Below, piece after piece: positions 16,959-24,889 of a stretch of DNA of 26,772 nt. The translations under genes were made by a program, and so were the position numbers. Source of the stretch: JBBIPA01 sp037443085 (GTDB lineage: Bacteria; Chloroflexota; Dehalococcoidia; GIF9; UBA5629); assembly GCA_037443085.1 (NCBI GenBank), contig JBBIPA010000027.1, forward strand, positions 1-26,772, given 5' to 3'. The notes beneath the pieces are model-generated. The model was not told where the DNA came from. It saw only the letters and a program-made list of their open reading frames with translations, and made no database searches. Every line of letters begins with the position of its first letter. Position 1 is the first letter of the stretch.

Positions 16959-17951
16959 TTAGGTTTTCAACCAGGGCATCATCGCTCTGAGTTTCTTCCC
17001 CACTATCTCAATCTCATGTTCCGCCTCATGCCTCTTTATGGCATTATAAACCGGTCGATTTGCCTGGTTCTCCAGTATCCACTCTCGAGCAAAGGTACCA
17101 TCCTGCACCTCGAGCAGAATCTGCCTCATCTCTTCTTTAGCCATCTCATCAATGACCCTTGGTCCTCGAGTATAATCACCATACTCCGCAGTATCACTTA
17201 CCGAGTAACGCATAAAGCTCAAGCCACCTCGATACATGAGATCAACGATAAGCTTTAGCTCATGGAAACATTCAAAATAGGCTATTTCAGGCTGGTAGCC
17301 CGCTTCCACCAGCGTCTCAAAACCTGCTTTAACCAGTGCTGAAACTCCACCACAAAGCACGGTCTGCTCACCGAAAAGGTCGGTCTCCGTCTCCTCAGCA
17401 AAAGTGGTTTCCAGTACACCGGCGCGAGCGCAGCCAATTCCTCTGGCATAAGCTAGAGCAATCTCTTTTGCTTTGCCCGACTTATTCTGATGAACTGCTA
17501 CCAGTGCCGGCGGCCCCAGTCCCTCGGTGTAGAGCTGGCGCAGCATGTGACCGGGACACTTGGGAGCAATCATAGTTACATCAACATCCGGAGGCGGCAC
17601 TATTTGCCCAAAATGGATGTTAAAACCATGAGCAAACATGAGCATTTTGCCCTTCGCCATTCCTTTAGCCATGGATTCACGATAAATCCGTGCCTGCAAA
17701 TTATCCGGAACTAGCATCACCAAGATATCTGCTTCATCAGTCGCTGCGGCAGCATCGATCGGCTTGAATCCAGCTTTCTGAGCGTTCTTCCAGCCTTCAG
17801 TGCCCTTAGCCTCAGCCACTATTACCGTACAACCACTATCCCGCAGATTCTGTGCATGGGCATGCCCCTGGCTGCCGAAACCGACAATGCCAATAACCTT
17901 GCCCTTAAGAAAATCCATCTTGATATCTTTCTCCAGATAAATCTTTGCCAT
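16959..17951 (-). CDS. ilvC: Ketol-acid reductoisomerase, class I, probably NADH-using
   Basis: This 330-residue class I enzyme turns acetolactate and acetohydroxybutyrate into dihydroxy acids. The dinucleotide motif GFGSQGHAHA is at 24-33. Catalytic and metal residues are His108 (AHGF), Lys131 (APKCPGH), and Asp191 and Glu195 (ETDLFGEQ). The loop after beta 2 is VIVAEAKGTEGW (43-54), where NADPH enzymes usually carry Arg and Ser residues for the 2'-phosphate, as in GLRKGSKSW. Here Glu47 and Glu52 replace them, which suggests NADH preference (inference). ATG with AAGGAGG 5 nt upstream. It lies between ilvN and leuA. Confidence 0.95.
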   Translation of the reverse strand: MAKIYLEKDIKMDFLKGKVIGIVGFGSQGHAHAQNLRDSGCTVIVAEAKGTEGWKNAQKAGFKPIDAAAATDEADILVMLVPDNLQARIYRESMAKGMAKGKMLMFAHGFNIHFGQIVPPPDVDVTMIAPKCPGHMLRQLYTEGLGPPALVAVHQNKSGKAKEIALAYARGIGCARAGVLETTFAEETETDLFGEQTVLCGGVSALVKAGFETLVEAGYQPEIAYFECFHELKLIVDLMYRGGLSFMRYSVSDTAEYGDYTRGPRVIDEMAKEEMRQILLEVQDGTFAREWILENQANRPVYNAIKRHEAEHEIEIVGKKLRAMMPWLKT

Positions 17952-18013
17952 GGTTCCTCCTTACAAACTCGTTTATTTTAAGTCATCTCCTGAATTGGCA
18001 GTTTAGAGTATTC

Positions 18014-18595
18014 CTACCAGTTAGGTGCGCTGGCAGTAGCCCTTCGTGATACCGTCACCTTTTTAGGTTCCTTGCTTGCCTTTTCATCTTCTACCCATAA
18101 CGGGGCGGCACCACCCCGGGTCAAAGCCACGATACCCGTCCTAGCTATTTCCTTGATGCCAAAGCCACGGAGAAGCTCCATTAAAGAATTCACCTTGTCA
18201 ACATCACCGGTCACTTCAATTATCAAGGAATCGGCGGAAACATCGACAATATTAGCCCGGAAAATATCAACAATCTGAATAATCTCGCTCCTGGTCGCAT
18301 GAGAAGCCTTCACTTTGAGAAGAGCCAATTCCCTGACCACGGAATCTTGATTAGTTATATCCACGATTTTTACCACTTCAACCAGCTTATCCAGCTGTTT
18401 CCTGGCTTGTTCCACCGCGGCATTATCGCCCTCCACCACGATGGTCATCCGGGACAACTTGGGTTGAATAGAATGACCGACGGTAATACCATCGATATTG
18501 AAGTTGCGCCTGCGAAACAGGCTGGCAACCCGATTCAGAACACCAGGTTTATCTTCAACCAAAGCTACTAATGTATGTTTCTGCGAGGGGGCCAA
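18014..18595 (-). CDS. ilvN: Acetolactate synthase small regulatory subunit
   Basis: A 193-residue subunit that activates IlvB and gives valine feedback. The N-terminal ACT domain reads LVALVEDKPGVLNRVASLF with FNIDGITVGHS and SRMTIVVEGD; a second ACT-like domain follows (about 85-155). The last 35 residues are a basic, low-complexity tail beyond the usual C-terminus of about 165. The TTG start at 18595 is set by AAAGGAGGTG at 18601-18610. It is the third gene of the ilvD-B-N-C run. Confidence 0.93.
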   Translation of the reverse strand: MAPSQKHTLVALVEDKPGVLNRVASLFRRRNFNIDGITVGHSIQPKLSRMTIVVEGDNAAVEQARKQLDKLVEVVKIVDITNQDSVVRELALLKVKASHATRSEIIQIVDIFRANIVDVSADSLIIEVTGDVDKVNSLMELLRGFGIKEIARTGIVALTRGGAAPLWVEDEKASKEPKKVTVSRRATASAPNW

Positions 18596-18613
18596 GCTAC
18601 CACCTCCTTTGCC

Positions 18614-18657
18614 AACCCAGTGATTACATGGGTTAATATTGCGTTATTCTAAAACGC
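18614..18657 (-). other. Two small hairpins between ilvB and ilvN
   Basis: The 115-nt ilvB-ilvN spacer has two inverted repeats: AACCCA/TGGGTT (18614-18619 and 18629-18634) and GCGTT/AACGC (18641-18645 and 18653-18657). Neither has a T-run, so these are not terminators. They may be mRNA processing or stability elements that set subunit ratio; this is inference. Confidence 0.3.
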
Positions 18658-18710
18658 CTCTTGCAGAAATGCAAATGTGTGAAGGTTAATGGGCAGAATA
18701 AGCAATGTTA

Positions 18711-20420
18711 TCAGCGGGGCTTATTCGCAGGAGTCGCCGCCTGTGATTTCGGTATCTCCAGGGCTTCAACCAGTGCCGCACCAGGTGGTACTATGGGAAA
18801 CACATTTTCTTCAGGCTCCACCACAAAGTCAATTAAAAAGGCACCATCATGTGACATTGCCTTCTCGATTGCTGGAATCACTTCAATCTTCTTGGTTACC
18901 CGCATCCCAGGAATGCCATATGCTTCAGCAATTTTCACATAGTCCGGTCCGGAAAGCACTGAACCAACATAGTGGCGCTGGTAAAACAATTCCTGCCACT
19001 GCCGCACCATTCCCAAATAGCCGTTGTTGATAATAGCTATCTTGATATCAACCTTTTCCTGGGCCACCGTGGCTAGCTCCTGGATAGTCATCTGGAAACC
19101 ACCGTCACCAGCAATGCACCATACAATTTCATCGGGACGCCCTATCTTTGCCCCGACGGCTCCGGGAAGCTCAAAGCCCATCGTCCCCAGCCCACCGGAA
19201 GAAACCAGGCAATTCGGCTTGTTATAAAAGAAATACTGCGCCGTCCACATCTGGTTTTGCCCCACTCCGGTCACGATAATGGCATCACCCTGCGTGACAT
19301 GATAAATTTGGCGAACTACATATTGAGGCAACAATTCCTCACACTGCCTTATTTCCAGCGCTGGATGTTCCAGCCGCCATTGTTCCAGTTGATGAATCCA
19401 ATCAACGTGATTACGCTGAACCACCTCTTTATTCAAAGCCTGCAGCACGGTTTTGATGTCACCCACTATAGGTATATCCACACGCACATTCTTGCCTATT
19501 TCCGCAGGGTCGATATCAATATGAATAATGCGAGCTTTCGGCGCAAAAGCGCTCACTATGCCGGTAGCCCGGTCGTCAAACCTCATACCCACCGCAATAA
19601 TCACGTCCGCAGCATCGATAGCTTTATTGGCATACGCCATACCGTGCATACCCATCCAACCGAAGCTCAAGACATGCATTTCCGGAAAACAGCCGATGCC
19701 CAGCAACGTGGTAACCACCGGTATCTGCGCCTTTTCCACAAGCTCCTTGAACTCGTCATAGGCACGGGAAAGTATCACACCCCTACCACCAATTATTACC
19801 GGTCGTTCAGATTTATTAATCAGCTCCGCCGCTTTCTTGACCTGGGCGGGATGGCCCTGCACCTTTGAGCGCAGACCGGGCAAGTCAACCCTTTCTGGAT
19901 AAACGTAATCCGCCTTGTTCTGAAATATGTCTCTGGGTATATCGATGAGAACCGGGCCAGGTCTGCCAAACTGGGCAACATAGAACGCTTCCTTGACCAC
20001 GCGGGCCAGGTCCTTAATGTCCAGCACCAGGTAGTTTGTCTTAGTAATAGGAAGCGTGATACCGGTGATATCTATCTCCTGAAAAGCGTCTTTGCCAATA
20101 AAAGGCGTCGCCACCTGACCGGTGATAGCCACCACCGGAGACGAATCCAGATAGGCATTGGCAATACCAGTGACCAGATTGGTCGCACCGGGACCCGAAG
20201 TGGAAAGGCATACGCCTACCTTTTCGGTTACCCGGGCATAAGCATCGGCAGCATGGGCCGCTGCCTGCTCGTGGCGAACCAGAACATGCCTGAGCTGTGG
20301 ATACTGAGGAAAAGCATCGTACAACGGCAGCACCACACCACCCGGGAAGCCAAAAATAACTTCCACGCCTTCCTTTAACAAGCTTTCACAAAGAATTTGG
20401 GCACCGGTCTTTTTCATCAC
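18711..20420 (-). CDS. ilvB: Acetolactate synthase large catalytic subunit
   Basis: A 569-residue thiamine diphosphate enzyme that makes acetolactate from two pyruvates or acetohydroxybutyrate from pyruvate and 2-oxobutyrate. Catalytic Glu51 lies in VRHEQAAAHAADAYAR. The ThDP/Mg motif starts at GDGG (438-441) and closes at NNG (465-467). The FAD-region landmark GRPGPVLIDIP is present, which separates it from catabolic forms lacking FAD. The start is GTG at 20420 or ATG at 20417; the SD AAGGA overlaps the ilvD stop, so the genes are translationally coupled. Confidence 0.95.
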   Translation of the reverse strand: MMKKTGAQILCESLLKEGVEVIFGFPGGVVLPLYDAFPQYPQLRHVLVRHEQAAAHAADAYARVTEKVGVCLSTSGPGATNLVTGIANAYLDSSPVVAITGQVATPFIGKDAFQEIDITGITLPITKTNYLVLDIKDLARVVKEAFYVAQFGRPGPVLIDIPRDIFQNKADYVYPERVDLPGLRSKVQGHPAQVKKAAELINKSERPVIIGGRGVILSRAYDEFKELVEKAQIPVVTTLLGIGCFPEMHVLSFGWMGMHGMAYANKAIDAADVIIAVGMRFDDRATGIVSAFAPKARIIHIDIDPAEIGKNVRVDIPIVGDIKTVLQALNKEVVQRNHVDWIHQLEQWRLEHPALEIRQCEELLPQYVVRQIYHVTQGDAIIVTGVGQNQMWTAQYFFYNKPNCLVSSGGLGTMGFELPGAVGAKIGRPDEIVWCIAGDGGFQMTIQELATVAQEKVDIKIAIINNGYLGMVRQWQELFYQRHYVGSVLSGPDYVKIAEAYGIPGMRVTKKIEVIPAIEKAMSHDGAFLIDFVVEPEENVFPIVPPGAALVEALEIPKSQAATPANKPR

Positions 20421-20426
20421 AATTCC

Positions 20427-22097
20427 TTAATCAACAAATACTGCTCCACGGCTGGCGGGTCCTACTCTCTCAGCATAACGCTTGAGATATCCGCTCTTTA
20501 CCTTCGGCTCTAATTTGGGCAACTGAGCCAGCCGTTTCTTCAGCTCCTCGTCGCTTAGTTCTATTGCCAATTTATGATTCGGTATATCAATGCTAATCAT
20601 ATCACCATCACATGCCGCAGCGATGGGGCCACCGCTGGCAGCTTCAGGCGACACATGCCCTATTGCTGAGCCACGCGTTGCGCCCGAAAAACGTCCATCG
20701 GTAATCAGCGCTACCTCCTTATCCATTCCCATTCCGCTGAGCAGCGAGGTGGGTGTCAGCATTTCGCGCATCCCCGGCCCACCCCTCGGCCCTTCGTAGC
20801 GAATCACTATTACTTCGCCAGTTTTAATCTTCTTGGCCATTATGGCTTTGGTAGCTTCCTCTTCATCATTAAAAACATGCGCTGGGCCTTTGTGTACCAT
20901 CATCTCCGGAGCCACCGCAGCGCTTTTCACCACCGCCCCCTCCGGAGCCAGGTTGCCGAAAAGAATGGTGAGCCCACCGGTGGCAGAATGAGGATTGGAT
21001 ACTGAGCGAATGACCTCTCCGTTCTTAATCTCGGCGCCCTTGATAACCTCAGCCAGGGACTTCCCGGAAACGGTCTTCGCTTTCAGATTTAGGAATTTGC
21101 TGATTTCATTCATCACGGCCGGTATACCGCCCGCCTGATGCAAGTCCTCGATATGCAGTTCGCTCGCCGGGCATATCTTGGCCAGGTGGGGCACACGCTG
21201 GCTTATCTCATTTACCAGAGACAAGGGAAAATCAATGCCAGCCTCATGAGCTATCGCTATAAGATGCAGCACCGAGTTGGTGCTGCCGCCCAAAGCCATA
21301 TCAACGGCAAAAGCGTTATATATGGAATCCCTGGTGACGATATCTCTCGGCGTAAGCTTCTGGGCGAGTAAATCCACAATCTGCCGTCCCGCTTCGAAAG
21401 CCAGTGCCGTGCGCTGCGCATAAACTGCCGGTATCGTGCCATTACCTGGCAACCCTATCCCCAGGACTTCGACAAGACAGTTCATCGTGTTTGCGGTAAA
21501 CATGCCGGAACAGCTACCGCAGCCCGGGCAGGCAACCGCCTCAAGCTCCGCTAGCTCCGCCTCAGTCATCAACCCCTTTATTACTTTGCCCACACCCATG
21601 AAGACCGAATTAAGGTCGACAGCAGTTTCCCTGCCACCCTGCTTCAAACGCCCCGCCAGCATCGGGCCGCCGCTAACGAAAATAGCCGGGATATTCATCC
21701 TCACCGCTGCCATCAGCATTCCAGGGACTACTTTATCGCAATTGGGGATAAATACGATAGCATCAAAGGCATGGGCTTCCGTCACAATCTCCACTGAATC
21801 AGCAATAAGCTCACGGCTGGGCAAGCTGTACTTCATGCCGGGATGGTTCATGGCAATACCGTCGCAAACCGCTATGGTATTGACCTCAAACGGCACGCCA
21901 CCTTTGCTCCTGACCCCTTCCTTTACTGCCTTGGCAATCAACGGCAGATGTATATGTCCGGGGACAACTTCACTGAAGCTGTTAACTATACCAATAAAAG
22001 GCCTATCGAAATCACTGCGGGATACGCCCAGAGAACTGAGCAGTGAGCGATGTGGCGCCCGTTCAACTCCTTTTTTAACCCTGTCGCTACGCATCAT
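20427..22097 (-). CDS. ilvD: Dihydroxy-acid dehydratase
   Basis: A 556-residue iron-sulfur dehydratase that forms the 2-oxo acids of valine and isoleucine. Motifs: NSFSEVVPGHIHL (39-51), Cys120 in NCDKVVPGMLMA, and the CPGCGSCSGMFTANTMNC block with Cys190, Cys193 and Cys196. The VPGH form and the GCGSCSG block match the E. coli-type enzyme, which carries a [4Fe-4S] cluster. Two adjacent ATGs (22097 and 22094) follow AGGAGG by 11-14 nt. It is the first gene of the branched-chain locus, with a candidate promoter just after rpiB. Confidence 0.95.
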   Translation of the reverse strand: MMRSDRVKKGVERAPHRSLLSSLGVSRSDFDRPFIGIVNSFSEVVPGHIHLPLIAKAVKEGVRSKGGVPFEVNTIAVCDGIAMNHPGMKYSLPSRELIADSVEIVTEAHAFDAIVFIPNCDKVVPGMLMAAVRMNIPAIFVSGGPMLAGRLKQGGRETAVDLNSVFMGVGKVIKGLMTEAELAELEAVACPGCGSCSGMFTANTMNCLVEVLGIGLPGNGTIPAVYAQRTALAFEAGRQIVDLLAQKLTPRDIVTRDSIYNAFAVDMALGGSTNSVLHLIAIAHEAGIDFPLSLVNEISQRVPHLAKICPASELHIEDLHQAGGIPAVMNEISKFLNLKAKTVSGKSLAEVIKGAEIKNGEVIRSVSNPHSATGGLTILFGNLAPEGAVVKSAAVAPEMMVHKGPAHVFNDEEEATKAIMAKKIKTGEVIVIRYEGPRGGPGMREMLTPTSLLSGMGMDKEVALITDGRFSGATRGSAIGHVSPEAASGGPIAAACDGDMISIDIPNHKLAIELSDEELKKRLAQLPKLEPKVKSGYLKRYAERVGPASRGAVFVD

Positions 22098-22133
22098 TTT
22101 CCGCTTAGCCTCCTCTCTAGAAACCTCTTTGCG

Positions 22134-22151
22134 GTTATTACCAAAAATAAC
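22134..22151. promoter_or_regulatory. Inverted repeat GTTATT-N6-AATAAC in the ilvD leader
   Basis: This perfect 6-bp inverted repeat lies at or just after the predicted transcription start of ilvD and about 37 nt before its ATG. Its position suits an operator for the branched-chain genes. I see no T-box or leader peptide rich in Leu, Val or Ile codons in this 93-nt spacer. Confidence 0.35.
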
Positions 22152-22160
22152 AGTTCTAGT

Positions 22161-22189
22161 AAACTAACATAGCAACTACCTGTTGTCAA
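22161..22189 (-). promoter_or_regulatory. Candidate promoter of the ilvD-cimA operon
   Basis: On the minus strand a perfect -35, TTGACA (22189-22184), is followed after 17 nt by TAGTTT (22166-22161), a weak -10. It starts right after the rpiB stop codon. The 5' leader would be about 57 nt. Confidence 0.45.
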
Positions 22190-22190
22190 G

Positions 22191-22772
22191 CTATTCTTTC
22201 TCAAGAGCCTGCACCTTTTCCAGTCGTCGCAAATGCCGACCACCTTCGAATGCCGTCGCCAGAAACGCTGTGACAATCTCAAGATTCACATTCAGCTCAA
22301 TGCTTTCCCCGGCCATGCACAGAACATTGGCATCATTGTGCTGGCGGGAGCGGATAGCGTCATGAACATTGTGACACAGGGCAGCACGTATCCCGTTAAC
22401 TTTATTGGCAGCAATACACATGCCTATGCCGGTACTGCAAACCAGAATCCCGTAATCGAACTCGCCGGCGCTTACCGCCTTAGCCACCAGCCGGGCAAAA
22501 TCGGGATAGTCTACCGACTCGGTGCCATTAGTACCAAAATCGTGATAGTCATGCCCCAGCTTCTTGAGCAGTTCAATGATAGCCTGCTTCACTGCTAAGC
22601 CACGATGGTCATTACCTAGAGCAATACGCACGGTTATCCATCTCGCTTTGTATTCTTGATATACCTGGGTAATCGCTTCTTCAGCCACAGTCCCCTGGCG
22701 CAAAATCACCGGGGCCTGAGCAGCAGCTTCCTCAATTCGCTGCAGTAATCTGGATGATAGCTCGGTTATCAT
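22191..22772 (-). CDS. rpiB: Ribose-5-phosphate isomerase B
   Basis: This enzyme interconverts ribose 5-phosphate and ribulose 5-phosphate. The family core starts at VRIALGNDHRG (48-58, with Asp55 and His56) and includes GTNGTESVDYPDFA, the active-site Cys112 in CSTGIGMCIAANK, and RQHNDANVL. The frame has 47 residues before the usual RpiB N-terminus, rich in Glu, Ala and Gln. A GTG at 22631 would give a standard 146-residue protein. Neither start has a strong SD. The good promoter at 22837-22865 puts the ATG at 22772 in the message with a 58-nt leader, so I keep the long form with doubt. It is divergent from guaA. Confidence 0.88.
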   Translation of the reverse strand: MITELSSRLLQRIEEAAAQAPVILRQGTVAEEAITQVYQEYKARWITVRIALGNDHRGLAVKQAIIELLKKLGHDYHDFGTNGTESVDYPDFARLVAKAVSAGEFDYGILVCSTGIGMCIAANKVNGIRAALCHNVHDAIRSRQHNDANVLCMAGESIELNVNLEIVTAFLATAFEGGRHLRRLEKVQALEKE

Positions 22773-22836
22773 GAACTATGCCCTAAAGCCACAGCTTAAA
22801 CCAATTTTTTCTTTTTTTATGTAAATTACAATGGGC

Positions 22837-22865
22837 ATTATATACCTTTACTATCAATATGCCAA
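22837..22865 (-). promoter_or_regulatory. Promoter of rpiB
   Basis: On the minus strand, TTGGCA (22865-22860) and a perfect TATAAT (22842-22837) are exactly 17 nt apart. It matches 11 of 12 consensus bases, among the best promoters in the window. It lies back to back with the guaA promoter. Confidence 0.7.
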
Positions 22866-22882
22866 ACCCATCTGAACAGGGC

Positions 22883-22913
22883 TTAACAACTTCTAACCAG
22901 GCTATGATATACT
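22883..22913 (+). promoter_or_regulatory. Promoter of guaA
   Basis: An extended -10, TGaTATACT, lies at 22905-22913; TTAACA (22883-22888) is 19 nt upstream of the hexamer. The predicted start, near 22920, is only about 7 nt before the guaA ATG, so the message would be almost leaderless. Confidence 0.55.
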
Positions 22914-22926
22914 TTATAGTCATCAC

Positions 22927-24603
22927 ATGAGCACCAAGGATGACAAAGCCGAAAGCCGGCGCGTAGCTACCAGCGATGATGTTGAGGTCTCCGCCTATCT
23001 CGAGATCGCCAAGGAGCTCCATGGTGAGCAACCTGCAGCAGAGATAGAATCCATCAACCGGGCCAAAAAGGAAACCATCGCTATCCTCGACTTTGGTTCC
23101 CAATATAGCCGACTCATCGCCCGCCGCGTCCGCGAATGCCGTGTCTACTGCGAACTCATCCCTTATGACACACCCTGGGAAAAAATAGCGGCACTCCATC
23201 CCAGTGGATTCATTCTCTCCGGAGGACCCGCCAGCGTCTATGAACCCAATGCCCCCCTGGCACCGGTTCAGATTTACGATACCCACCTCCCCATCCTGGG
23301 CATCTGCTACGGCATGCAGGTGATTACCCATCAGCTCGGCGGCGAGGTGACTCCGGGCACCAAGCGGGAATACGGTCACGCCGTATTACACGAAGACGCC
23401 GAGGATTCATCACTGTTCACCGGATTGCCACCGTCGATACCGGTATGGATGAGCCACGGCGACCAGATAGCTAAACTGCCCCCCAATTTCAAGTCACTGG
23501 CCTATACCGAGAACTCAACTACCGCAGTTATCAGCGACAGCAAAGTTATCTTCGGGCTGCAATTCCATCCCGAAGTAGTCCACACACCACAGGGTAAAAC
23601 CATCATCCAGAACTTCCTCTATAACATCTGCGGCTGCCACGGCAACTGGACACCGAGCAACTTTATCGCCGAAACCATACAGGCAGTCAGAGAGCAGGTT
23701 GGCAGTGGCAAGGTTATCTGCGCCCTCTCCGGCGGCGTGGATTCTGCCGTAGCAGCAACACTGGTGCACCAGGCTATCGGCAACCAGCTCACCTGCATCT
23801 TCGTGAACAACGGGCTGCTCCGCCGCGAGGAGGCCGAGCGAGCGCTCAACACTTTCCGAAACAACTTGAAGATGAACGTAATATACGTGGATGCTACCGA
23901 GAGATTCCTCAATCGACTTAAGGGAGTAATCGACCCGGAGGTAAAACGCCATCGCATCGGCGAGGAGTTCATCAAGGTATTCGAAGATGAGGCAGCCAGG
24001 CTAGGCAAAGTTGATTTCCTGGTGCAAGGCACTCTTTATCCTGACGTCATCGAGAGCACCACCCCGGAAAATAAAGCTGCCTCCCGGATCAAGACCCATC
24101 ATAACGTCGGCGGCATACCGGCGAAGATGTCGCTCAAACTGATTGAGCCGCTGCGCTACCTGTTTAAGGACGAAGTCCGTGAAGTCGGCTTATCCCTGGG
24201 ACTGCCCGAAGACATGATCTGGCGGCAGCCCTTCCCTGGCCCGGGGCTTGCCATCCGCATCATCGGCGAAGTCACCAGAGAGCGGCTGGAAATGCTCCGC
24301 TCTGCCGACTGGATTGTGATGAATGAAATAAAAAAGGCGAACCTCTACCGCGAGCTATGGCAGTCATTCGCCATCCTCACCGATGTTAAAAGCGTCGGCG
24401 TCATGGGGGATTCCCGGACATATAGCTACCTGGTGGCGGTGCGCGCCGTTACCAGCCAGGATGCCATGACTGCTGACTGGGCACGCCTCCCCTATGACCT
24501 CCTGTCCCGCGTCTCCAACCGCATTGTCAACGAAGTCACCGGCGTGAACCGGGTAGTTTACGATATCACCAGCAAACCCCCCTCCACTATAGAGTGGGAA
24601 TAG
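22927..24603 (+). CDS. guaA: GMP synthase (glutamine-hydrolysing)
   Basis: A 558-residue enzyme that aminates XMP to GMP. The class I glutaminase domain runs from about 50 to 240, with Cys127 (GICYGMQ), His214 and Glu216 (FHPE). The ATP pyrophosphatase domain has its P-loop SGGVDS at 268-273. The dimerisation domain ends in KPPSTIEWE, the usual terminus. The usual N-terminus (IAILDFGSQYSRL) starts only at residue 51; the first 50 residues are charged and hydrophilic. No ATG, GTG or TTG lies in frame between codon 1 and that point, so the extension looks genuine. There is no SD, in line with the near-leaderless promoter. Confidence 0.95.
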   Translation: MSTKDDKAESRRVATSDDVEVSAYLEIAKELHGEQPAAEIESINRAKKETIAILDFGSQYSRLIARRVRECRVYCELIPYDTPWEKIAALHPSGFILSGGPASVYEPNAPLAPVQIYDTHLPILGICYGMQVITHQLGGEVTPGTKREYGHAVLHEDAEDSSLFTGLPPSIPVWMSHGDQIAKLPPNFKSLAYTENSTTAVISDSKVIFGLQFHPEVVHTPQGKTIIQNFLYNICGCHGNWTPSNFIAETIQAVREQVGSGKVICALSGGVDSAVAATLVHQAIGNQLTCIFVNNGLLRREEAERALNTFRNNLKMNVIYVDATERFLNRLKGVIDPEVKRHRIGEEFIKVFEDEAARLGKVDFLVQGTLYPDVIESTTPENKAASRIKTHHNVGGIPAKMSLKLIEPLRYLFKDEVREVGLSLGLPEDMIWRQPFPGPGLAIRIIGEVTRERLEMLRSADWIVMNEIKKANLYRELWQSFAILTDVKSVGVMGDSRTYSYLVAVRAVTSQDAMTADWARLPYDLLSRVSNRIVNEVTGVNRVVYDITSKPPSTIEWE

Positions 24604-24785
24604 AACCTGTCGCCGTTGCTCCAATCTGTCATACATGGCGAGTCCCGATGCAATCGGGGCGTGGCAATCCCGCGGGTCAGGTGCCCCGCAAGTACCTGAT
24701 AATGAACCAAACCCGTTTTTGACACTGGCTCGGCAAACAGCTAAAATTTTTATCCCGTTACTGACAGGGAAATACATCAGTGGTA
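24604..24785. other. Spacer between guaA and the 23S promoter
   Basis: No coding potential seen. It carries the REP-like palindromic element at 24626-24698. The remainder (24699-24785) is A/T-rich with T-runs (24716-24720, 24747-24751) but no clear stem before them, so I call no intrinsic terminator for guaA. Confidence 0.5.
24626..24698. repeat. REP-like palindromic intergenic element
   Basis: The segment starts CTGTCAT, then GGCGAG, then a perfect hairpin CCCGAT-GCA-ATCGGG (24644-24658), then CGTGGCAATCCCGC. This resembles the dispersed extragenic repeats of form TGTCATTGCGAG...GCAATC seen in several bacterial phyla. A further stem, GCGGG/CCCGC (24672-24676 and 24685-24689), overlaps a competing one, CAGGT/ACCTG (24678-24682 and 24694-24698). 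The family match is from memory; copy number cannot be seen in this window. Confidence 0.5.
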
Positions 24786-24814
24786 TTGACTGAAAATATT
24801 CAGTGATGTATACT
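24786..24814 (+). promoter_or_regulatory. Promoter of the 23S rRNA gene, with nested inverted repeats
   Basis: TTGACT (24786-24791) and TATACT (24809-24814) are 17 nt apart, 10 of 12 consensus bases. The spacer holds ACTGAA-AATA-TTCAGT (24789-24804), and a wider inverted repeat ATACATCA (24772-24779) / TGATGTAT (24804-24811) overlaps the -10. Transcription would begin near 24821, about 69 nt before the mature 23S end. Confidence 0.7.
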
Positions 24815-24889
24815 ATTAGTTCTGCACCTAAGAAACGTGCACATTAAAAAGTGAATAGCAGATTCAAGTTTTGTGTTCAGACTGATGTA

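Noticed and set aside
19257..19868. 203-codon plus-strand frame rich in His and Tyr
   Set aside because: Antisense to ilvB; no domain recognised and no SD.
21436..22167. 243-codon plus-strand frame
   Set aside because: It lies wholly antisense to ilvD and its leader; ilvD is unmistakable, and the antisense protein is low-complexity Ser/Thr/Pro-rich as expected for a shadow frame.
22098..22190. T-box or leader-peptide attenuator before ilvD
   Set aside because: The spacer is only 93 nt, with no T-box motif, no terminator hairpin with T-run, and no short ORF rich in Leu, Val or Ile codons.
22783..23379. 198-codon minus-strand frame near rpiB
   Set aside because: Antisense to the guaA glutaminase domain and overlaps the rpiB promoter region.
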